This document shows positions 30,704-38,960 of a DNA stretch of 64,000 bases, one piece after another. Source of the stretch: Bog-473 sp963777485 (GTDB lineage: Bacteria; Actinomycetota; Acidimicrobiia; Acidimicrobiales; RAAP-2); the NCBI GenBank assembly GCA_963777485.1, contig CAVZQP010000002.1, forward strand, positions 868,001 to 932,000. Direction: 5' to 3'. The notes under the pieces are model-generated. The model was not told where the DNA came from, did no database searches, and saw only the letters and a list, made by a program, of their open reading frames with translations. Position 1 is the first letter of the stretch, and every line of letters starts with the position of its first letter. A program made the translations under genes and the position numbers.

Positions 30704-32053
30704 ATGCTGGCAACGGCCCCGTTCCTCCTCGACGTGGGGCGCTCGCTGCGCGAGGGGTTCTTCATGTTCTGGGTCACGTTGTGGCCCCTGATCCTCGGTT
30801 TCGGGCTCTCGGGCGCCGTGCAGGCCTTCGTGCCCCGCGACACGCTGCGCCGCAAGCTGGGTGACCACGGGCCGCCGGCCGTGGCGCGGGCAACGGTCTT
30901 CGGCATGGTCTCGTCCTCGTGCTCCTACGCGGCGTCGGCCATGGCCAAGTCGCTCTTCGTCCGGGGCGCCGATTACATCGCCTCGCTCGTGTTCATGTTC
31001 GCCTCGACCAACCTGGTCATCGAGCTCGGCATCGTGCTGATCGTCCTCATGGGATGGCAGTTCGCCGCCAGCGAGTTCGTCGGCGGCTTCATCATGATCG
31101 GCCTGCTGGCGACGCTCGGCGCGCTGTGGCTGCGCGGGCGCCTCGTCGTCGCGGCCCGGGCACGCCTGGAGCGGCAGGCCGATTCCGACGATCAGCACGC
31201 CCACGCCGGCGACGTCGCGGACGTGAATGGGACGACGAGTCTGCGCACCCAGGTGCGCTCGCCGGCGAAATGGGCGGACAGCGCCACCTACACGATGGCG
31301 GACCTCACGATGTTGCGACGCGATCTCTTCCTCGGCTACGTCGTCGCCGGCTTCCTGGCCGTCGTCGTGCCGACGTCGGCCTGGCAGGCGTTGTTCGTCA
31401 CCGGCCATGGCTTCTGGACGAGCCTCGAGAACGTGATCGTGGGCCCGTTCATCGCCATCATCAGCTTCGTTTGCTCCATCGGCAACGTGCCGCTGGCGGC
31501 ATCGCTGTGGCACGGCGGGATCTCTTTCGGGGGAGTGATCGCCTTCCTCTTCGCCGATCTGATCACGTTCCCGTTGCTCATGATCTACCGCAAGTACTAC
31601 GGCACCCGGCTGATGCTGCGCATGCTCGTCGTGTTCTGGGCGCTGATGTCCACCGCAGCGCTCGTGACCGAGCTCATCTTCCACGCCGCCGGCGCCGTGC
31701 CGACGACCCGGCCGACCACCGTCGTGTCGACCGGCTTTTCGTGGAATTACACGACCTACCTGAACATTGTCTTCTTGGCGCTGTTCGCGCTCTTGTACTG
31801 GACGTACCGCAACCGAGAGCGGCTCGGCGCCGCCGGCCGCTACGCCCGGGATCCCGTCTGCGGGATGCAGGTGGAGATGGCGCATGCGCCGGCGTCGCTC
31901 GACCACGGCGACCAGCGTCTGTACTTCTGCTCGGACCATTGCGCCGGGCGCTTCGCCCAGCAGTCCGGCCCGGGCAACGTGCCCGCCCACGACACCGAGA
32001 CGAGACGACCGCCGACACGGAGGAGGAACCCACGATGGACCCACAGCGCTTGA
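30704..32053 (+). CDS. UPF0718-type permease fused to a YHS metal-binding domain
   Basis: A 449-aa membrane protein. Two blocks of TM helices (residues about 15-140 and 205-365) match the UPF0718/YraQ-ArsP-like permease family: GMVSSSCSYAASAMAKSLFVRGADYIASLVFMFASTNLV contains a Ser-Cys-Ser-Tyr membrane motif, and the second block repeats it as SFVCSIGNVPLAASLW. A hydrophilic linker with DDQHAHAGD separates the blocks. Near residues 382-417 a YHS domain follows (RDPVCGMQVEMAHAPAS...YFCSDHCAGRFAQ), whose Cys residues bind soft metals. Directly after csoR, it is a strong candidate for copper or related metal export; arsenical export is an alternative. Confidence 0.87.
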   Translation: MLATAPFLLDVGRSLREGFFMFWVTLWPLILGFGLSGAVQAFVPRDTLRRKLGDHGPPAVARATVFGMVSSSCSYAASAMAKSLFVRGADYIASLVFMFASTNLVIELGIVLIVLMGWQFAASEFVGGFIMIGLLATLGALWLRGRLVVAARARLERQADSDDQHAHAGDVADVNGTTSLRTQVRSPAKWADSATYTMADLTMLRRDLFLGYVVAGFLAVVVPTSAWQALFVTGHGFWTSLENVIVGPFIAIISFVCSIGNVPLAASLWHGGISFGGVIAFLFADLITFPLLMIYRKYYGTRLMLRMLVVFWALMSTAALVTELIFHAAGAVPTTRPTTVVSTGFSWNYTTYLNIVFLALFALLYWTYRNRERLGAAGRYARDPVCGMQVEMAHAPASLDHGDQRLYFCSDHCAGRFAQQSGPGNVPAHDTETRRPPTRRRNPRWTHSA

Positions 32054-32307
32054 TGGAGCGACTCGACGCCATGGTGTCGAACGGGCGCATCACCGACGAG
32101 GAGGCTGCGCAGTTGCGCGCCACCGAGGGCACGGCCGCCTTCGACGACGTCGTCGCACGCATCCGGGCCCGGCACGCGCAGGCGCATACGGACCCCGCGG
32201 TGGCCGACGGCACGATGAGCCGGGAAGAGGCGGACGGCTTGCTTGCGCGCGTCATTGCCGGCGAGCACTCCACCGAACTGCGCAAGCAAGTCCGCGGCAA
32301 GAATTGA
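32035..32307 (+). CDS. Small hypothetical protein (SHOCT-like helical repeats)
   Basis: A 90-aa soluble protein. Two similar helical hairpins are visible: RLDAMVSNGRITDEEAAQLRA and ADGTMSREEADGLLARVIAG, reminiscent of SHOCT-type short helical domains. AGGAGG precedes the ATG at good distance. The start lies inside the last 19 bases of the permease gene in another frame, so expression is probably coupled to csoR-permease. Its function is unknown. Confidence 0.75.
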   Translation: MDPQRLMERLDAMVSNGRITDEEAAQLRATEGTAAFDDVVARIRARHAQAHTDPAVADGTMSREEADGLLARVIAGEHSTELRKQVRGKN

Positions 32308-32408
32308 GACGAGGTGGGCCGCCCCGTCCCGCCCGCCGGACCGGGGCCCGGCGGGACCGACCGGCGGGCAAGCCGAAGGTCGAGGCCGACCGCTAACGTG
32401 CCGTCCCT

Positions 32409-33995
32409 ATGCCGGACTACGACGCGATCGTCATCGGGGCGGGCCACAACGGGCTGACGGCGGCCGTGGTGATGGCCCGCGGCGGCCTGCGGGTGCTGTG
32501 CCTCGAGAAGAACCACTTCATCGGCGGCATGGCGTCGACCACCGAACTGATCCGGGGCTACCGTTTCGAGCTCGCCGGCTCGATCCAGTTCCCGGTGCCC
32601 AACGAGGTCTACGAGGACCTGGAGCTGGCGGCGTGCCCGATCTACGAGCCCGAGGTCCAGTCCGCCAGCGTCGGCGACGGCGAGGGGCCGCTCATCCTCC
32701 TCTACTCGGATCCCGAGAAGCTGCTCGAGCACCTGGGCGAGACGCTCGGCATCGAAGCGGTGCTCGGCATGGCGGAGGTCGCGGCCTGGGCCGAGGCGCC
32801 GGCGCGTGCGATCGGTCGCTTCGACGTGCGCCAGCCGCCGAAGTCGCTCGACGAGATGTGGGCCAGTGCGTCGAACGAGGCCGAGCGGGAGAACATCCGG
32901 CTCGCCATGTTCGGCAGTGTCATGGACGTGGTCGACCGGTACCTGCCCGACCCCGTCAAGCACGCGCCGGTGCGCAGCATGCTTGCGTTCCTGGCGGTCA
33001 ACTCGACCTACCGGGGGCCGTATTCGCCCGGCAGTGCCTTGTGCCTGGCGTTCGCGTTGGCGTCGCCCGGCACGGCGACGATGTCGAAGGTGCGCGGCGG
33101 CCTGGGGACGATCGCGGAGCACCTGCTGGCGTTGTTCGAGCGCCATGGCGGCGAGCTGCGCCGCCACGTCAAGGTCTCGCGCATCGTGACGGAAGGCGGC
33201 GCCGTGCGCGGCGTCGAGCTCGGCGAGGGCGAGGTCGTGACCGCGCCGGTCGTGGTGTCGAACCTCGACCCCACCGCGACGTTCTGCGGGCTGCTCGACG
33301 CGGACACGCTACCCGAGGGCTTCACGCAGCGGGTCGGGGCGATCGATCACCGCGCCGCCTACTTCCAGGCGCACTTCGCGCTGAGCGGCTTGCCGGAGTA
33401 CCGAGCGCCCTACGAGGCGCTGAACGGCACCGGGTGGGGGCGCAACGTGACATTCTTCGGCACCGCGGAGGAGATGCAGCGCGACTTCGAGGGCTGCATG
33501 CGCGGCGAGGTGCCGGCGTCGCCTTCGTTCAACCTGCAGATCCCGACGTTGGACGATCCCTCACTGGCGCCCGAGGGCATGCACGCGGCGTCGTCGTTCG
33601 CGTTCTATCTGCCGGTGGCGAGCGACCGGGAGACACAGAACCGGCTGCGCGACGAGATGGCGGAGCGCATCGTGGCCAAGATCACGGCGGTGGCGCCGAA
33701 CTTCCCCGACCTGATCGAGCGGCAGCTGAGCTATCCGGCCTTCACCTACGAGTTGATGTTCGGCTGCACGGGCGGCGACTTCTGCCACGGGCTCCTGCAG
33801 CCGGAGTTCATGGGGCCGTTTCGGCCCGGGCCGCGGGGGTGGGCGGACAACCCGGTGCCGGTCGAGGGTTTGTATCTGTGCGGCGCGGGATGCCACGGCG
33901 GGCCCGGGGTCACGTTCATCCCCGGCTACAACGCGGGCTACGCGGTCTTGGAGGGTGCGGGGGCGGCCGGGGGCGTCGCGGCGGCCGCTTCCTGA
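32409..33995 (+). CDS. FAD-dependent oxidoreductase, phytoene desaturase/PYROXD2-like
   Basis: A 528-aa flavoprotein with an N-terminal dinucleotide fold (DAIVIGAGHNGLTAAVVMARGGLRVLCLEKN, residues 5-35), a GGMAST segment after it and the C-terminal carotenoid-isomerase/desaturase motif GLYLCGAGCHGGPGVTFIPGYNAGYAVL. Family members desaturate or isomerise polyenes or act on unknown lipids (PYROXD2). No carotenoid genes (crtB, crtE) are nearby, so the substrate is uncertain. Its 3' end overlaps the convergent DUF2834-like gene by 58 bases. Confidence 0.9.
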   Translation: MPDYDAIVIGAGHNGLTAAVVMARGGLRVLCLEKNHFIGGMASTTELIRGYRFELAGSIQFPVPNEVYEDLELAACPIYEPEVQSASVGDGEGPLILLYSDPEKLLEHLGETLGIEAVLGMAEVAAWAEAPARAIGRFDVRQPPKSLDEMWASASNEAERENIRLAMFGSVMDVVDRYLPDPVKHAPVRSMLAFLAVNSTYRGPYSPGSALCLAFALASPGTATMSKVRGGLGTIAEHLLALFERHGGELRRHVKVSRIVTEGGAVRGVELGEGEVVTAPVVVSNLDPTATFCGLLDADTLPEGFTQRVGAIDHRAAYFQAHFALSGLPEYRAPYEALNGTGWGRNVTFFGTAEEMQRDFEGCMRGEVPASPSFNLQIPTLDDPSLAPEGMHAASSFAFYLPVASDRETQNRLRDEMAERIVAKITAVAPNFPDLIERQLSYPAFTYELMFGCTGGDFCHGLLQPEFMGPFRPGPRGWADNPVPVEGLYLCGAGCHGGPGVTFIPGYNAGYAVLEGAGAAGGVAAAAS

Positions 33996-34438
33996 GCGAG
34001 CGCCTTGTTGTAGCGCCACTGGCGCTCCATGAAAGCCAGGAAGAACGCGATGGACATGGCCAGGCTCGTGAAGAGGCTCATCACGAAGAAGATCCACGCC
34101 CATTTGAGGCCGCGGCGGCTGCCGTCGACGATCGTCCAGAGCGGCATGAGGACGAGGTTGACGATCACGTAGTCCTGGGCGGCGGAGTCGGCGGCCCAGT
34201 TGGTGAACAGCATCTTGGTGTAGTTCCAGTAGTTGGCGTCGTGGTAGGTGTGCGTGTAGCGCACGTTGAAGTACCAGCCGAGCACGATGGAGATGAGGCC
34301 GACCAAGTAATAGGTGCCCTCGAGGAAGGAGACGCGGCCGGCGGCGTTGCCGGCGGTGAAGAGGTGGCGGTTCGCGTAGAAGGCGACCGCCGTGGTCGCG
34401 ATGCCGAGAATGCCGGTAATCAGCAGCTGCGCCGTCAT
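33938..34438 (-). CDS. DUF2834-like integral membrane protein
   Basis: A 166-aa protein with four TM helices: LLITGILGIATTAVAFYA, GTYYLVGLISIVLGWYFNV, DYVIVNLVLMPLWTIVDGSR and AWIFFVMSLFTSLAMSIAFFLAF. The central FTNWAADSAAQDYVIVNLVLMPLW resembles DUF2834 proteins, whose role is unknown. The Ala/Pro-rich C-terminal tail is encoded antisense to the end of the FAD oxidoreductase gene, a 58-base convergent overlap; an in-frame stop anywhere there would shorten only the tail. Confidence 0.75.
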   Translation of the reverse strand: MTAQLLITGILGIATTAVAFYANRHLFTAGNAAGRVSFLEGTYYLVGLISIVLGWYFNVRYTHTYHDANYWNYTKMLFTNWAADSAAQDYVIVNLVLMPLWTIVDGSRRGLKWAWIFFVMSLFTSLAMSIAFFLAFMERQWRYNKALAQEAAAATPPAAPAPSKTA

Positions 34439-34533
34439 GTCCGTCCTCCCCTGTGCCTCTGCGTGCCGGTGCTGGTGCCGACACCATAAGCCCGGCCGGC
34501 GGTCACCGCCCGGAGAACGCCGGAGTGTTCTCG

Positions 34534-34890
34534 CTACAGCAACTCGAGAACGCGCTCGGGCGGGCGGGCGATCACTGCCTTGTCGCCGACGACGAAGATC
34601 GGCCGTTCGAGCAGGATCGGGTGGGTGGTGATGGCCTCGAGCAATTGGTCGGCGGTGGCGTTCTCGAGGCCGAGCTCGGCGTAGACGGCTTCGCCCGTGC
34701 GCATCATCTGGCGCGGGTCGTCGATCGTGAGCATCGTCATCAGCCGCCGCAAGTCGGCGATGGTCGGAGGCTCTTCGAGATAGCGGACTTCATCGGCCTT
34801 GACGGCGTGCTCGTCGAGGATGGCGAGCGCCGAGCGGCACTTGGAGCACTCGTAGTTGACGTAGAGCCGTGTTTCGTTCTCGGGGGCCAC
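34534..34890 (-). CDS. Arsenate reductase (ArsC)-family protein
   Basis: A 118-aa thioredoxin-fold protein of the ArsC/Spx family. The active-site loop is NYECSKCRSALAILDEH with catalytic Cys near residue 15 and a second Cys three residues later; LLERPIFVVGDKAVIARPPERVLELL contains the Arg residues that bind the arsenate oxyanion in glutaredoxin-linked ArsC. The GTG at 34890 is chosen because the first strand follows at once. No other ars gene is adjacent, though the copper-type operon lies 4 kb away. A general thiol reductase role is also possible. Confidence 0.85.
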   Translation of the reverse strand: MAPENETRLYVNYECSKCRSALAILDEHAVKADEVRYLEEPPTIADLRRLMTMLTIDDPRQMMRTGEAVYAELGLENATADQLLEAITTHPILLERPIFVVGDKAVIARPPERVLELL

Positions 34891-34918
34891 GGCGGCCAGG
34901 ATAGGAGGGCGGCACTCC

Positions 34919-36430
34919 TCAGCCCGACGCGCCCTGTGCACCCGACGACGGGGGCAGCTCCGCCAGCACTTGGCTCCAGGAGTACAGCAGCGAGTGCGCG
35001 GGTGCTCCCGCCACGGCGAGGGTGACGGCCATGGACGTGCCGCCGTTGTCGCCCCCATGGTGGTCGCCCGCGTTGTCGATCGCCGCGCCCATCACGAGGT
35101 TCGGGCCCGAGCCGAAGTCGTCGAGGATGCCCTTGCGGTGCCCCCAGCAACCGGCGGCCCCCCGATGGAGACAGTCGAGGTTGCCGCTGTTGTAGCCGTC
35201 GTCGTACATCCAGCCGTAGACCGCATCGAGCCCGTTGGAGGACCCCCCGGCCCACTCGGCGTCGTCGAGGACGTAGCCCGAACCGGGGTCGGGCGGGTCG
35301 TTGGCGTCGTTGGCGCCCTTTTGCGCGTTGGCGTTCAGACCGGAGGTGAGCCCGCTGAACGCAGGGAGCCCCCGGTCGGCCCGTTCGAGATTGACCGCGA
35401 CGAAGAGCTGGTCCGGGATGCTCAGCTGGGCGAATCCGGCCGGGAGCACCATGGGGCGGACGCCCTCGAGCGCGTGCGCGTGGTTGATGGCGCCGAGCGC
35501 GGCGTTTATGCACGCGTCGGAGTTGTCCACTCCGTTGCCGGCGCAGACACGGGTGAAGTCCGGATCCGGTTGCACGTTGCGGGTCGGGTCGGGGACCCCG
35601 GCGTTGGACTCGGATGCAGGGAGGGACTTCAGGGGCCGCAGCGCGGCGGTCCTGGTGGCGGCGAGCGCATTGCCCCATGTGTAGACGAGAGTGCCCGGAC
35701 GTGGAGCGACGGCGAGCGTCGCGGCCAAGGACGAGCCGCCCCGGTCGCCCTGCGACGTGTCGCCGTTCGCGTCGTACGCCGCGCCCATTACCAGCGGGCG
35801 TGAGCGGAAACGCTGGAGCACGATCTGGCGGTCGGCCCAACAACCCGCCGACCGCGTGTTCGAACAGTTCGGCACCCCGCTGTTCGGTCCGTCGTTGTAC
35901 AGCCACTGGTAGTCAGCGTCGAGACCGTTGTCGACGGCGCCGATCCATTCGGCCCCGACCGTGGTGTAGGTGCGACCGGGCCGGGGCGGCAGGTCGGCCG
36001 CGGCGGCACCCTGCTGCGCGTTCGAGTCGAGCGCGGCGGACAAGCCGGCGAAGGGTGCGAGCCCCCGGTCGACTCGTTCGCGGTTGAGCACCACCAACAG
36101 CTGCTCGGGCACAGTCAACTGCGCGAAGCCGGATGGCAGGAACATCGGTCCCAGTCCCTCACGGGCCCGGGCGGCATCGATGGCAGCCAATGTGAGGCGG
36201 ATGCAAGTACTCGACGAGTCCTCGCCGACCGGCGCGCAGGAGTTGGTGTAGTCGGGCGTGGGCGCGATGGACTTGGACGGGTTGGCAAGGGTGTTCGTCC
36301 CGCTCTTCGGCCCCGACGAACAAGCGGCCAGCGCGGCCCCTACGAGCAGTAGGGAAGCGATCGCGGCGATCGATCGGCCCCCGCGGCGCCGGCTCCGGGC
36401 GGCGCAGGTCACGTCGTCGGTCGCCCCCAT
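34919..36430 (-). CDS. Lipoprotein with two tandem CAP-like domains
   Basis: A 503-aa exported lipoprotein: basic N-terminus, hydrophobic stretch IAAIASLLLVGAALAAC with the lipobox Cys at 37. The rest is two copies of a domain of about 205 residues (about 52-256 and 285-490). Both contain 'D(Y/F)T..C', 'L.AI..A.A.EG..PM.LP.GFAQL..P.QL.V..N.ER.DRGL..F.GL', 'EW.G...NGLDA.Y.W.Y.DG.NSG...C....GCW..R' and a closing 'L.Y.W...LA'. The ER-x-DRGL element and overall plan resemble CAP/SCP/PR-1 domains. The ATG at 36430 is used; longer upstream frames overlap the methyltransferase gene. It is likely a cell-surface protein of unknown function. Confidence 0.82.
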   Translation of the reverse strand: MGATDDVTCAARSRRRGGRSIAAIASLLLVGAALAACSSGPKSGTNTLANPSKSIAPTPDYTNSCAPVGEDSSSTCIRLTLAAIDAARAREGLGPMFLPSGFAQLTVPEQLLVVLNRERVDRGLAPFAGLSAALDSNAQQGAAAADLPPRPGRTYTTVGAEWIGAVDNGLDADYQWLYNDGPNSGVPNCSNTRSAGCWADRQIVLQRFRSRPLVMGAAYDANGDTSQGDRGGSSLAATLAVAPRPGTLVYTWGNALAATRTAALRPLKSLPASESNAGVPDPTRNVQPDPDFTRVCAGNGVDNSDACINAALGAINHAHALEGVRPMVLPAGFAQLSIPDQLFVAVNLERADRGLPAFSGLTSGLNANAQKGANDANDPPDPGSGYVLDDAEWAGGSSNGLDAVYGWMYDDGYNSGNLDCLHRGAAGCWGHRKGILDDFGSGPNLVMGAAIDNAGDHHGGDNGGTSMAVTLAVAGAPAHSLLYSWSQVLAELPPSSGAQGASG

Positions 36431-36501
36431 CAGGAGCCCAAACGTAGCCAGCGGCCATGAGCGGTCGACCGCGCGTCGCCTGGCGCGCGGGTGTGGGGCG
36501 C

Positions 36502-37137
36502 TCAGGACGAAGAGCGCAGGGCCCGCGGCTTGGCCGCCACGCCCAGGGTGAGCCAGCTCCACGGCTTGGGGCCTTGCACGTAGCGCTGTTCGTTGCGTTG
36601 CATGACGAACCCGGACTCCTCGAGGAGCGACGACGGGTCGCGGGTCAGGTGACAGCCGTCGGCCAGCCGGCGCTGGAACGGCTCGATCCGGTGTTGCCAC
36701 TTGGCCACGCCCGGATCGGGCGACAGCCCGTGCTCGAGGAAGTGCACGGTGCCGGCCGGCTTGAGCACCCGCAGGAGCTCCGCCAACGCCTGAGACGGGT
36801 CGGGCACGGTGCACAGCGTGAAGGTGCAGAGCGCGGCGTCGCAGCTGTCGTCGTCGAGAGGCAACTCCTGGCCGTCGAGCCCGACGTGTTCGACGCGGGC
36901 AGACGCCTCGCGTATGCGGCGTTCGGCACGTTGGCGCGCCACCCGCGCCGGCTCGACCGCCAACACGTCCTGGACCTCGGGCGGATAGTGGGGAAGGTTC
37001 AGCCCCGAGCCGAATCCGATCTCGACCACGCGACCCGAGAGGCCCTCGGTCGCGCTCGCCCGGTACTTGTCGAACCCGCTGGTGCCGAGGGTCCATTCGA
37101 CGAGCCGAGGTACGACCTGCTCGTTGTAGAAGCCCAC
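36502..37137 (-). CDS. Class I SAM-dependent methyltransferase (METTL7-like)
   Basis: A 211-aa Rossmann-fold methyltransferase. Motif I is VVEIGFGSGLNLPHYP (residues 37-52), followed by VLAVEP, LDGQELPLDDDSCDAALCTFTLCTVPD and LRVLKPAGTVHFLEHGLSPDPGVAKWQHRIEPFQRRLADGCHLTRD; the last block is characteristic of the METTL7/UbiE-like thiol or small-molecule methyltransferases. The substrate is unknown. It is divergent from an SDR gene across 41 bp. Confidence 0.9.
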   Translation of the reverse strand: MGFYNEQVVPRLVEWTLGTSGFDKYRASATEGLSGRVVEIGFGSGLNLPHYPPEVQDVLAVEPARVARQRAERRIREASARVEHVGLDGQELPLDDDSCDAALCTFTLCTVPDPSQALAELLRVLKPAGTVHFLEHGLSPDPGVAKWQHRIEPFQRRLADGCHLTRDPSSLLEESGFVMQRNEQRYVQGPKPWSWLTLGVAAKPRALRSSS

Positions 37138-37178
37138 GGTCCCGACGCTACCCCCGTCCCTGGGGAAGAATCACCGGC

Positions 37179-38024
37179 ATGGAGATCTACGGCAGTGCAC
37201 TCGTGACCGGCGCCAGCCGCGGCATCGGCCGGGCCGTCGCGCTCGAGCTGGCGGCCCGCGGGTTCGACACCGTTGCGACCATGCGGGACCCCGCAGCGGG
37301 ATCGGGCATGGCGGACGCGGCGGCCGGGCACCTCGAGGTACGCCGGCTCGACGTCACCGATCGCGCCACCTTCGACCTGCCGGACGACCTCAGGGTGCTG
37401 GTCAACAACGCGGGGGTCGACACCCCGTACCTCCCCGTCGAGCACGCGGACATCGGCGACTGGCGCCGCATGTTCGAGACCAACGTGTTCGGCACCGTCG
37501 CACTCACCTCTGCGGCGATCCCGACTCTGCGCAACAACCGTCCGTCGGTAGTCTGTACGGTCACGTCGTCGTCGATCATTGCGGCCGTACCGTTCTTTTC
37601 GGCGTACCGCGCCTCGAAAGCCGCTGCGTCCGCCTTTTGCGACAGCCTGCGCGTGGAGGTGGCGCCGTTCGGGATCCGGGTGGTCGAAATCATGCCGGGC
37701 CCCGTGGACACCGACATGTTCCGCTTGAGCACGGGTGATCCGGATGCAACGCGGTTCCCCCGGTACCGGGCCCTCGCCGATGTCGCCGGTGCGCTACGGC
37801 GCGCCCACGCGGACCCGCGGGTAGTCGACCCTGCCGCGGCAGCCTCGGCCATCGTCGACGCGATCGTGGACCAGTCGGGACCCATGCGTTACGGCTGCGA
37901 CCCGGTGTCCCACGAGCTCATCGACCTGTGGCGCCAGAGCGACGACGAAACGGTGTTCGCGCTGACCGGCCAGTCGCTGCTCGACCAGGTTGCACCGGAA
38001 GGGGACGGCCGAGCCGGGTTGTGA
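37179..38024 (+). CDS. SDR-family oxidoreductase
   Basis: A 281-aa classical SDR. TGASRGIGRAVALELAARGFD (residues 9-29) binds NADP(H), NNAGVDTP follows, then the catalytic Ser (TSSSI) and YRASK with Tyr and Lys. VVEIMPGPVDTDMF is the usual loop after strand six. The sequence resembles the 17-beta-HSD/retinol dehydrogenase-like group that acts on hydrophobic carbonyls. It is divergent from the methyltransferase and convergent with a 62-aa small protein. Confidence 0.9.
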   Translation: MEIYGSALVTGASRGIGRAVALELAARGFDTVATMRDPAAGSGMADAAAGHLEVRRLDVTDRATFDLPDDLRVLVNNAGVDTPYLPVEHADIGDWRRMFETNVFGTVALTSAAIPTLRNNRPSVVCTVTSSSIIAAVPFFSAYRASKAAASAFCDSLRVEVAPFGIRVVEIMPGPVDTDMFRLSTGDPDATRFPRYRALADVAGALRRAHADPRVVDPAAAASAIVDAIVDQSGPMRYGCDPVSHELIDLWRQSDDETVFALTGQSLLDQVAPEGDGRAGL

Positions 38025-38038
38025 ACAGACGCGTGTCG

Positions 38039-38227
38039 TCAGTCGGCGGTGCGTGGCGGATCGTCGAGCTGGTAGAGCACCGATTCCAGGACCTTGCGGC
38101 GCTGCCGCAGGCCCTCCCGGTATTCGGCGTTGTCGGTACCGGCGATCTCATTGCTCAGATCGCTCAGCGAGCTCTCCAGCGTTCGGTGGAGTTCGGCACC
38201 TTGTTCCTCGGAGATTTCGATGAGCAT
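38039..38227 (-). CDS. Small conserved helical protein
   Basis: A 62-aa protein, mostly one long helix: MLIEISEEQGAELHRTLE, then SSLSDLSNEIAGTDNAEYREGLRQRR and KVLESVLYQL. Short actinobacterial proteins of this layout are common and uncharacterised. GGAGGAG lies five bases before the ATG, a strong ribosome site, which supports translation. It is divergent from the GDT1-like transporter across about 120 bp. Confidence 0.75.
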   Translation of the reverse strand: MLIEISEEQGAELHRTLESSLSDLSNEIAGTDNAEYREGLRQRRKVLESVLYQLDDPPRTAD

Positions 38228-38348
38228 GTTCTCCTCCAAACTCGAGAAGCCGTCATGTGTGTACTTCCCACGGCATCGATGTCCTCGAAGGGCTACGCCT
38301 CGTGTCGTTCCCAGCGGGCTACGTTCGGCTTCCGACAGAAAGGTCGCA

Positions 38349-38933
38349 GTGCAGCTCGACGTCGTTTTCGCCACGTTCCCGATCATCTTCCTGGGCGAGC
38401 TCCCGGACAAGACGATGTTCGCGTCGTTGGTGCTTTCCACCCGCGGCCGGCCCGTCATCGTGTGGCTCGGTGCTGCCGCGGCTTTCGCGGTGCACGTGGT
38501 CATCGCGGTCACCATCGGCGTCGCCATCTTCCACCTCCTGCCGCACCGCGCGGTGCAGGCGATCGTGGCCGCGATGTTCTTCACGGGGGGCGTGCTCGCA
38601 CTGCGAGAAGCGAGGAAGCAGCGCGACGAGGAGGCCTTGGTCGAGCGCGAGGTGGCATCACATCGGCGCGTCGCGGTTACCGCGTTCGTGGTCATCTTCC
38701 TGGCCGAGTGGGGCGACCTCACGCAGATCCTCATGGCCAACCTGGCCGCGCACTACCACGATGCGCTCTCGGTGGGGGTCGGCGCGCTCCTGGCCCTCTG
38801 GGCGGTGGCCGCGCTCGCCGTGGTCGCCGGCCAGAGCGTCCTGCGGTTGGTCAACATCGCGACGGTCCGGATCGTGACCGCCGTGGTGCTGTTCGCCCTT
38901 ACGGGATGGGCCGTGTGGGAGGCCGTCCGTTGA
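38349..38933 (+). CDS. GDT1/TMEM165 (UPF0016) family cation transporter
   Basis: A 194-aa inner-membrane protein of six to seven TM helices. It has the two signature acidic motifs: FLGELPDKTMFASL in the first helix (about residues 14-27) and FLAEWGDLTQI in the fourth. These E-x-G-D-[KR]-T-like motifs line the path for Mn2+/Ca2+ exchange in this family; the first copy reads ELPDKT. The two halves are an internal repeat. The GTG start is used because the first helix begins just after it. Manganese export is the usual bacterial role (family knowledge). I saw no yybP-ykoY riboswitch core upstream. Confidence 0.88.
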   Translation: MQLDVVFATFPIIFLGELPDKTMFASLVLSTRGRPVIVWLGAAAAFAVHVVIAVTIGVAIFHLLPHRAVQAIVAAMFFTGGVLALREARKQRDEEALVEREVASHRRVAVTAFVVIFLAEWGDLTQILMANLAAHYHDALSVGVGALLALWAVAALAVVAGQSVLRLVNIATVRIVTAVVLFALTGWAVWEAVR

Positions 38934-38960
38934 ACACGCCGTCGGCCCCTGGGCCGCGTC

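Noticed and set aside
38228..38348. yybP-ykoY manganese riboswitch upstream of the GDT1-like transporter
   Set aside because: The conserved core loops are not visible; only ordinary GC-rich leader sequence is seen.
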